Shown: positions 5,764 through 9,420 of the stretch, piece after piece
How the letters are laid out: each line of letters opens with the position of its first letter
Position numbering within the stretch: position 1 is the first letter of the stretch
Assembly: GCA_965368585.1 (NCBI GenBank)
Contig: CBDUNM010000182.1
Location: 1 to 9,420, forward strand
Reading direction: 5' to 3'
Source of the DNA: JARRQB01 sp965368585
GTDB lineage: Bacteria; Pseudomonadota; Gammaproteobacteria; Chromatiales; Chromatiaceae
DNA: 9,420 bases
Notes under the pieces: generated by a model
Databases searched by the model: none
What the model saw: only the letters and a program-made list of their open reading frames with translations
Told to the model about the DNA's origin: nothing
Position numbers and translations under genes: made by a program

Positions 5764-7890
5764 TCAAGCCGTCAAGGCGGAATCGGTATGGCTCTTGTTC
5801 GGCCGCACCTGCCGTCCCAACCGCATGAGACTGGGTATATCCAGGATCAGCGCCACCGATCCGTCACCGAGTATCGTGGCTCCGGAGATGCCGTCCACCC
5901 GCTGGTAGTTGGCTTCCAGCGATTTGATCACCACCTGCTGTTGTCCCAGCAGATCGTCCACGAACAGTCCGCAGCGCCGGCCGTCGCCTTCGACGACCAC
6001 CAACAGACCGTCCTGCAACTCGGTCGCTCGCGGCGCCTCGATATTGAACAATTGGTGCAGCCGCAGCACCGGCAGAAAATTGCTGCGCAGTTTGAACGTC
6101 TCGCCCTTGCCGGCGACACGGTTGATCATTTCAGACTTGATCTGGATGGATTCGACAATCGACAGGAGCGGCACGATGTAGGTCTGCTCACCCACGCATA
6201 TCGTTTGCCCATCGAGGATGGCCAATGTGAGCGGCAGACGGATGATGATGGCGCTGCCTTTGCCCAACTCGGATTCGATTTCGATGCTGCCGCCGAGTTC
6301 GTTGATATTGCGGCGCACGACATCCATACCGACACCTCGGCCCGAGACGTCACTGATCTGATCGGCGGTAGAGAAACCGGGCTGGAAGATCAATTCATAT
6401 ATCTGTTGGTCCGGCAGATTGTCGTCTGCCGCCACCAGGCCGCGTTCAATACCCTTGGAAAGGATCTTGTCGCGGTTCAGTCCTCGCCCGTCGTCACGTA
6501 TTTCGATGACGATACTGCCGCCCTTGTGGGAAGCGTTCAGCTGCACGGTTCCGGTCTCGGGCTTGCCCGCCGCGATGCGTTCGTACGGAGATTCGATCCC
6601 GTGGTCGAGACTGTTGCGCACCAGGTGCACCAGCGGGTCGCCGATCTTTTCGATCACGGTCTTGTCGACTTCGGTCGTTTCGCCGTTCAGCTGCAGCTCG
6701 ATCTTCTTACCCAGCTTGGTTGAAATATCGTGCACCAGGCGCGGGAACCGACTGAAGGTGAAGCTGATCGGCAGCATCCGCACCTGCATCACGCTTTCCT
6801 GAAGTTCGCGCGTGTGGCGCTCGAGTTGCGCCAAGCCTTCGCGTAACCGCTCGACGTGCTGCGGTTTGTGTGTCTCGTCGAACTCTTCGCCCAGCATCCC
6901 CAGCATGGACTGCGTGATCACGAGCTCGCCGACCATATTGATCAAGGAATCGATCTTATCGATACCGACACGGATGGAGCTCGACCCAGGGCCAGCCGTT
7001 TTGCGCCGGTCACCCGCGGCGCGGCGGTCGCCGTCGGAACGGCGCTCCTCGAACGCTGGCACAGCCGTCGCTTGCGCCGTATTCTCTTCGGGCAAACGCT
7101 CTTCGACCTGATCGAGTACCCCCGATGCGACAGTCATCTGCGGCCGGGACGATTCGATCAGAATCGGGATGATGGCGAAGTCGCAATCGTCTTCCACCCA
7201 TTCGAATACTTCATTGATCTGCACTTGGTCGATAGACCCGTGCAAATGCAGATCCCAGGACAGATAGCTGTCTTCAGGCCTAAACTCGGAGAATCTGGGT
7301 AGCGCACTGACGTCGCACTCGCTTTTCAGATCGCCCAGTTCGGCCAGTTCACGCAGTATCCGTAACGGGTCGTTGCCCGAACGTAACAAGTGCGGGTGCG
7401 GTCGAAACACGATATGCCAACCGACTATGGCGGGTTCGGTCTCGGTCGACAAACTGACGGCTGACTCGGTTGCAGCTACCGTGTCGCCGGCATTGGACCC
7501 CTGGCCAGACAGAATACGCCGCAGTTCTTCACGTTGATGTTCGCCCCGGTCGGCAACGACCTCACCGCCGTCGCGCGCGGCAATCAGCATTTCGCGCAAC
7601 ACGTCGACCGAACTCAGCAACACCTCGGTCGCGTCATTAGTGACCGAACGTTTGCCCTCGCGCATTTCGTCGAGCAGGGTTTCCATGATGTGCGTGAAAT
7701 CCGACACGTGGGTAAAACCGAATGTGCCGCCCCCGCCCTTGATAGAATGTGCTGCGCGAAAAACGGAATTGATTTCTTCGGGATCTGCCGTGCCTGCTTC
7801 CAGGTTCAACAATCCCTGTTCCATCACATCCAGGCCCTCGAAGCTTTCTTCGAAAAACACCTGATGAAACTGTGCCATATCGATGCTCAT
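5764..7890 (-). CDS. cheA: Chemotaxis histidine kinase CheA
   Basis: This cytoplasmic kinase autophosphorylates under receptor control and passes the phosphate to CheY. The start is ATG 7888-7890, with a strong GGGAGGTG ribosome binding site just upstream. At 708 residues the length is usual for CheA. Domains by residue: P1 (Hpt) about 1-105 with the phosphorylated His48 in AAHSIKGGGGTFGF; a P2-like response-regulator-binding region about 155-247, beginning GWHIVFRPHPH; an Arg/Asp-rich linker about 283-297; P3 dimerisation helices about 305-375; P4 ATP-binding domain with N-box HLVRNSLDHG (422-430 region; Asn426, His430), G1 DDGRG (466-470) and G2 GRGVGM (517-522); and a CheW-like P5 domain about 550-690. 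All key kinase residues are present, so it should be active. It sits 40 bases after cheY and upstream of the large receptor gene. No cheW lies in the window, so coupling needs a CheW from elsewhere. Confidence 0.97.
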   Translation of the reverse strand: MSIDMAQFHQVFFEESFEGLDVMEQGLLNLEAGTADPEEINSVFRAAHSIKGGGGTFGFTHVSDFTHIMETLLDEMREGKRSVTNDATEVLLSSVDVLREMLIAARDGGEVVADRGEHQREELRRILSGQGSNAGDTVAATESAVSLSTETEPAIVGWHIVFRPHPHLLRSGNDPLRILRELAELGDLKSECDVSALPRFSEFRPEDSYLSWDLHLHGSIDQVQINEVFEWVEDDCDFAIIPILIESSRPQMTVASGVLDQVEERLPEENTAQATAVPAFEERRSDGDRRAAGDRRKTAGPGSSSIRVGIDKIDSLINMVGELVITQSMLGMLGEEFDETHKPQHVERLREGLAQLERHTRELQESVMQVRMLPISFTFSRFPRLVHDISTKLGKKIELQLNGETTEVDKTVIEKIGDPLVHLVRNSLDHGIESPYERIAAGKPETGTVQLNASHKGGSIVIEIRDDGRGLNRDKILSKGIERGLVAADDNLPDQQIYELIFQPGFSTADQISDVSGRGVGMDVVRRNINELGGSIEIESELGKGSAIIIRLPLTLAILDGQTICVGEQTYIVPLLSIVESIQIKSEMINRVAGKGETFKLRSNFLPVLRLHQLFNIEAPRATELQDGLLVVVEGDGRRCGLFVDDLLGQQQVVIKSLEANYQRVDGISGATILGDGSVALILDIPSLMRLGRQVRPNKSHTDSALTA

Positions 7891-7930
7891 CGCACCTCCC
7901 GGCTTGCGCTGCCGCCGCCCGCGGATGGAG

Positions 7931-8296
7931 TTATCCGAGTACCTTCTTGACCATATTCAGCAGTTGTTCGGGATTGAACGGCTTGACGATCCAACCGGTG
8001 GCGCCCGCGGCCCGGCCCTGCTGCTTCTTTTCCGAACTCGATTCGGTGGTCAGCATCAACAGAGGCGTGAACTTGTAGGAAGGCAGAGAACGCAATTCTT
8101 TGATAAGCGATATACCGTCCATATTCGGCATATTGACGTCGGTAATCACGAGATTGACAGACTTTTCTCGCGCGATATCGAGCGCTTCGACGCCGTCACC
8201 GGCCTCAACAACATCGTAACCGGCGCCTTTGAGGGTAAATGAGACCATTTGCCGCATCGAAACCGAGTCGTCTACTGCCAGAATACTTGCTGCCAT
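7931..8296 (-). CDS. cheY: Chemotaxis response regulator CheY (single receiver domain)
   Basis: A 121-residue stand-alone receiver domain with no output domain, as in CheY. The start is ATG 8294-8296, preceded by an AGGGG ribosome binding site nine bases upstream. The frame stays open 35 codons further but that stretch lacks receiver sequence. The acidic pair is Asp9/Asp10, the phospho-acceptor Asp53 lies in ITDVNMPNMDG, the conserved Thr is Thr83 in LTTES, and Lys105 is in VKPF. Trp102 sits where E. coli CheY has the switch residue Tyr106. Many CheY-like proteins carry Trp at this place, so it need not impair function. It should be phosphorylated by the adjacent CheA and either act on the flagellar motor or serve as a phosphate sink; the sequence does not decide between these. 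It is first in the operon, behind a sigma-28-like promoter with a leader of about 100 bases. Confidence 0.96.
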   Translation of the reverse strand: MAASILAVDDSVSMRQMVSFTLKGAGYDVVEAGDGVEALDIAREKSVNLVITDVNMPNMDGISLIKELRSLPSYKFTPLLMLTTESSSEKKQQGRAAGATGWIVKPFNPEQLLNMVKKVLG

Positions 8297-8404
8297 GCTT
8301 GAAAACCCCTGATTTCCGGGCTGCCTCGCGTAGAACGTCGTTTGTAAAACGGGAACGTAAAGACTGCCTAACGGTTGAACACCGTGATCTGGAATATGCA
8401 AGGC

Positions 8405-8431
8405 ATATCGACGCTCGCTGGAAGAACTTTA
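8405..8431 (-). promoter_or_regulatory. Sigma-28 (FliA)-like promoter of the cheY-cheA-receptor operon
   Basis: On the minus strand TAAAGTTC (8424-8431) is followed after exactly 11 bases by GTCGATAT (8405-8412). Against the consensus TAAAGTTT-N11-GCCGATAA the -35 box matches 7/8 and the -10 box 6/8 with ideal spacing. The expected start point is near 8398, about 100 bases before the cheY ATG. Sigma-28 control of chemotaxis genes is well established, which supports the call. Confidence 0.75.
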
Positions 8432-8531
8432 TCGAGGGGGCAGTTCGAGCGCCGGGGCGCGGCCCGATATTAGCTGGAAAACAACAACCCAAGCCAGGCT
8501 AGGTACCGGGCGGGAGGGCGAAACGAGCAAT

Positions 8532-8554
8532 AAAAAGGGGGCCGTAAGGCCCCC
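8532..8554 (-). terminator. Intrinsic terminator of the exported-protein gene
   Basis: On the minus strand a perfect 7-bp stem GGGGGCC/GGCCCCC (8548-8554 with 8537-8543) and a 4-base loop are followed directly by TTTTTA. This is a textbook rho-independent terminator, 87 bases beyond the stop codon at 8641. It points the same way as the gene and lies before the chemotaxis promoter. Confidence 0.88.
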
Positions 8555-8585
8555 GGACAAATTTATGTGTGTCGGGTTCGTTTTT

Positions 8586-8601
8586 AGAATCCTAGAATCC
8601 T
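8586..8601. repeat. Tandem duplicated octamer AGAATCCT
   Basis: AGAATCCT occurs twice back to back (8586-8593 and 8594-8601) in the non-coding stretch between the exported-protein stop codon and its terminator. It looks like a simple slippage duplication. Confidence 0.5.
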
Positions 8602-8640
8602 AACCGGCGCTTTGTGGCCAGGTCCCGTACGTTTGCATAA

Positions 8641-9420
8641 TTACGGGCAGTAAAACGCTCCTTTCTCGCCGATCATGCCGTGAAAGATCCACTCGTTCAG
8701 GTAGCCGCTGTCATCTTTCTTGCCGTCACCGGCCAGCTTGCCACAATCTTCGACTCCGTTCATATCGTCATCAGAACAGGACAGGTGGAACGTCGATGTT
8801 CCGTTCAGTGCACCGCTGACGAAAACCTCGAAGTCATTACCCGTCTGCTCCTGCGGGGAATCAATCATAAGGACATCACCCTTGTTCACACCATTAAAGG
8901 TCTGTCCCAGTTCGGTCTCTACATCCACACCGTCCGGACCGTCCCAGATCATCCTGAGTCCCGTCACGGGCTTGAGGTCCTTACAGGTCGATACGGTCGA
9001 GACCGGTGGCGGCTCTACGACAGCGTCGACCACCACTTCAGACGTGTCGCAATCGCCGACACTCTGGCCTCCGCCGGTGCCCGCCACACAGGCTTCGTTG
9101 GTGAACCCGGTGGCGACATCGCTGCCGGAACCTGTGATGGTGAAGTTGTCCACCTTGAAGGTCTCGTTCGCGGCACCGTAGTACTTGGACACGCGGAAGC
9201 GCACGGTGGTCTGACTGGAGACGTAGCCGGTGATGTCGAACGTCTTGTGACCCGACTTGGCGCCGCTGAAGCCCGTAAAGGTATGCAGCACGGTCCAGCT
9301 TGACCCGCCGTCGCTGGATACCTCAACCACCACGGCGTCACTGGTATCGACGCCTGAATGTGTCGCCCAGTCGAAGTCCAGCGTTGCATTGTCGAGACCT
9401 GACAGATCGGCCGTGCGTTG
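8641..9420 (-). CDS. Probable exported beta-sandwich protein, C-terminal part (runs off right edge)
   Basis: The open frame enters from the right edge and ends at TAA 8641-8643; 259 residues are visible. A GTG at 9331-9333 lies inside continuous domain sequence, so it is not taken as the start. Visible residues about 8-100 look like a secreted beta-sandwich domain of the kind found in bacterial surface proteins and peptidases: NATLDFDW, then VVVEVSSDGGSSW, and a closing strand FKVDNFTI. A linker rich in Gly, Val and Pro follows. The C-terminal 115 or so residues hold a second module beginning CKDLKPVTGLRMIWDG, with an Asp-rich stretch SCSDDDMNGVEDCGK and the end WIFHGMIGEKGAFYCP. Several cysteines suggest disulfides and an extracytoplasmic location. 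The second module faintly resembles DUF7467-like C-terminal domains, from memory only. There is no LPXTG, PEP-CTERM or other sorting signal at the C-terminus. It has its own terminator and no evident link to chemotaxis. The specific function is unknown. Confidence 0.8.
   Translation of the reverse strand, partial: QRTADLSGLDNATLDFDWATHSGVDTSDAVVVEVSSDGGSSWTVLHTFTGFSGAKSGHKTFDITGYVSSQTTVRFRVSKYYGAANETFKVDNFTITGSGSDVATGFTNEACVAGTGGGQSVGDCDTSEVVVDAVVEPPPVSTVSTCKDLKPVTGLRMIWDGPDGVDVETELGQTFNGVNKGDVLMIDSPQEQTGNDFEVFVSGALNGTSTFHLSCSDDDMNGVEDCGKLAGDGKKDDSGYLNEWIFHGMIGEKGAFYCP

Larger units (their letters stand above)
8297..8640. other. Intergenic region: terminator of the exported-protein gene and start of the chemotaxis operon
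   Basis: About 344 bases without a supportable gene. From right to left it holds a tandem 8-bp repeat, an intrinsic terminator, a sigma-28-like promoter and the cheY leader. The leader contains a small inverted repeat (ACGGT at 8371-8375, ACCGT at 8381-8385). The layout separates the exported-protein transcript from the cheY-cheA-receptor transcript. Confidence 0.7.

Noticed and set aside
5678..5767. Extended receptor start at TTG overlapping the cheA stop
   Set aside because: The TTGA overlap is tempting for translational coupling, but the added residues are Arg-rich and precede an ordinary receptor N-terminus, and an ATG start fits better.
5638..6723. Long plus-strand open frame over cheA
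   Set aside because: It is antisense to the conserved CheA kinase and P5 domains; its translation shows no recognisable motif or start signal.

Overview
The window reads as a chemotaxis locus from a motile Gram-negative bacterium, most likely a gammaproteobacterium. The grounds are the GC-rich coding sequence, the CheA/CheY/receptor sequences, two sites resembling flagellar sigma-28 (FliA) promoters, and a perfect CRP-type operator. This placement is by eye; no search was run. Every gene I can support lies on the minus strand, so transcription runs from the right edge to the left.

Right to left: (a) 8641-9420 is the C-terminal 259 residues of a probable exported beta-sandwich protein that starts beyond the right edge. 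It is closed by an intrinsic terminator at 8532-8554. (b) 8297-8640 has no gene. It holds that terminator, a short tandem repeat and a strong sigma-28-like promoter (8405-8431) that opens the chemotaxis operon. (c) cheY (7931-8296), cheA (5764-7890) and a large receptor (2855-5677) follow in tight order. The receptor has a Cache sensor, HAMP, two PAS domains, tandem HAMP-like segments and a 36-heptad-like signalling hairpin, and ends in a CheR-type pentapeptide, EWEEF. (d) 2539-2854 has no gene but carries a second sigma-28-like promoter (2680-2706). (e) A second receptor with a different, 40-heptad-like signalling domain is split by one in-frame TAA at 1864-1866 into an N-terminal piece (1864-2538) and a C-terminal piece (511-1857). 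(f) 239-510 has no gene and carries a perfect TGTGA-N6-TCACA site. (g) At the left edge is the start of a Gly/Ser/Lys-rich protein built on a 33-bp tandem repeat, running out of the window.

Expected workings, from family knowledge: the receptors control CheA autophosphorylation at His48, and CheA passes phosphate to CheY Asp53. The order cheY-cheA-receptor, together with a 36H receptor bearing a WEEF tail, recalls the Che2/F7-type clusters of Pseudomonas. However, cheW, cheR, cheB and cheD are not here. The coupling and adaptation proteins must be encoded elsewhere, or this is a reduced cluster.

I see no clearly new system. The points most worth a second look are the single stop codon splitting an otherwise intact receptor, the pairing of two receptor length classes beside one cheA, the divergent tandem PAS pair, and the CRP-site-headed repeat protein.
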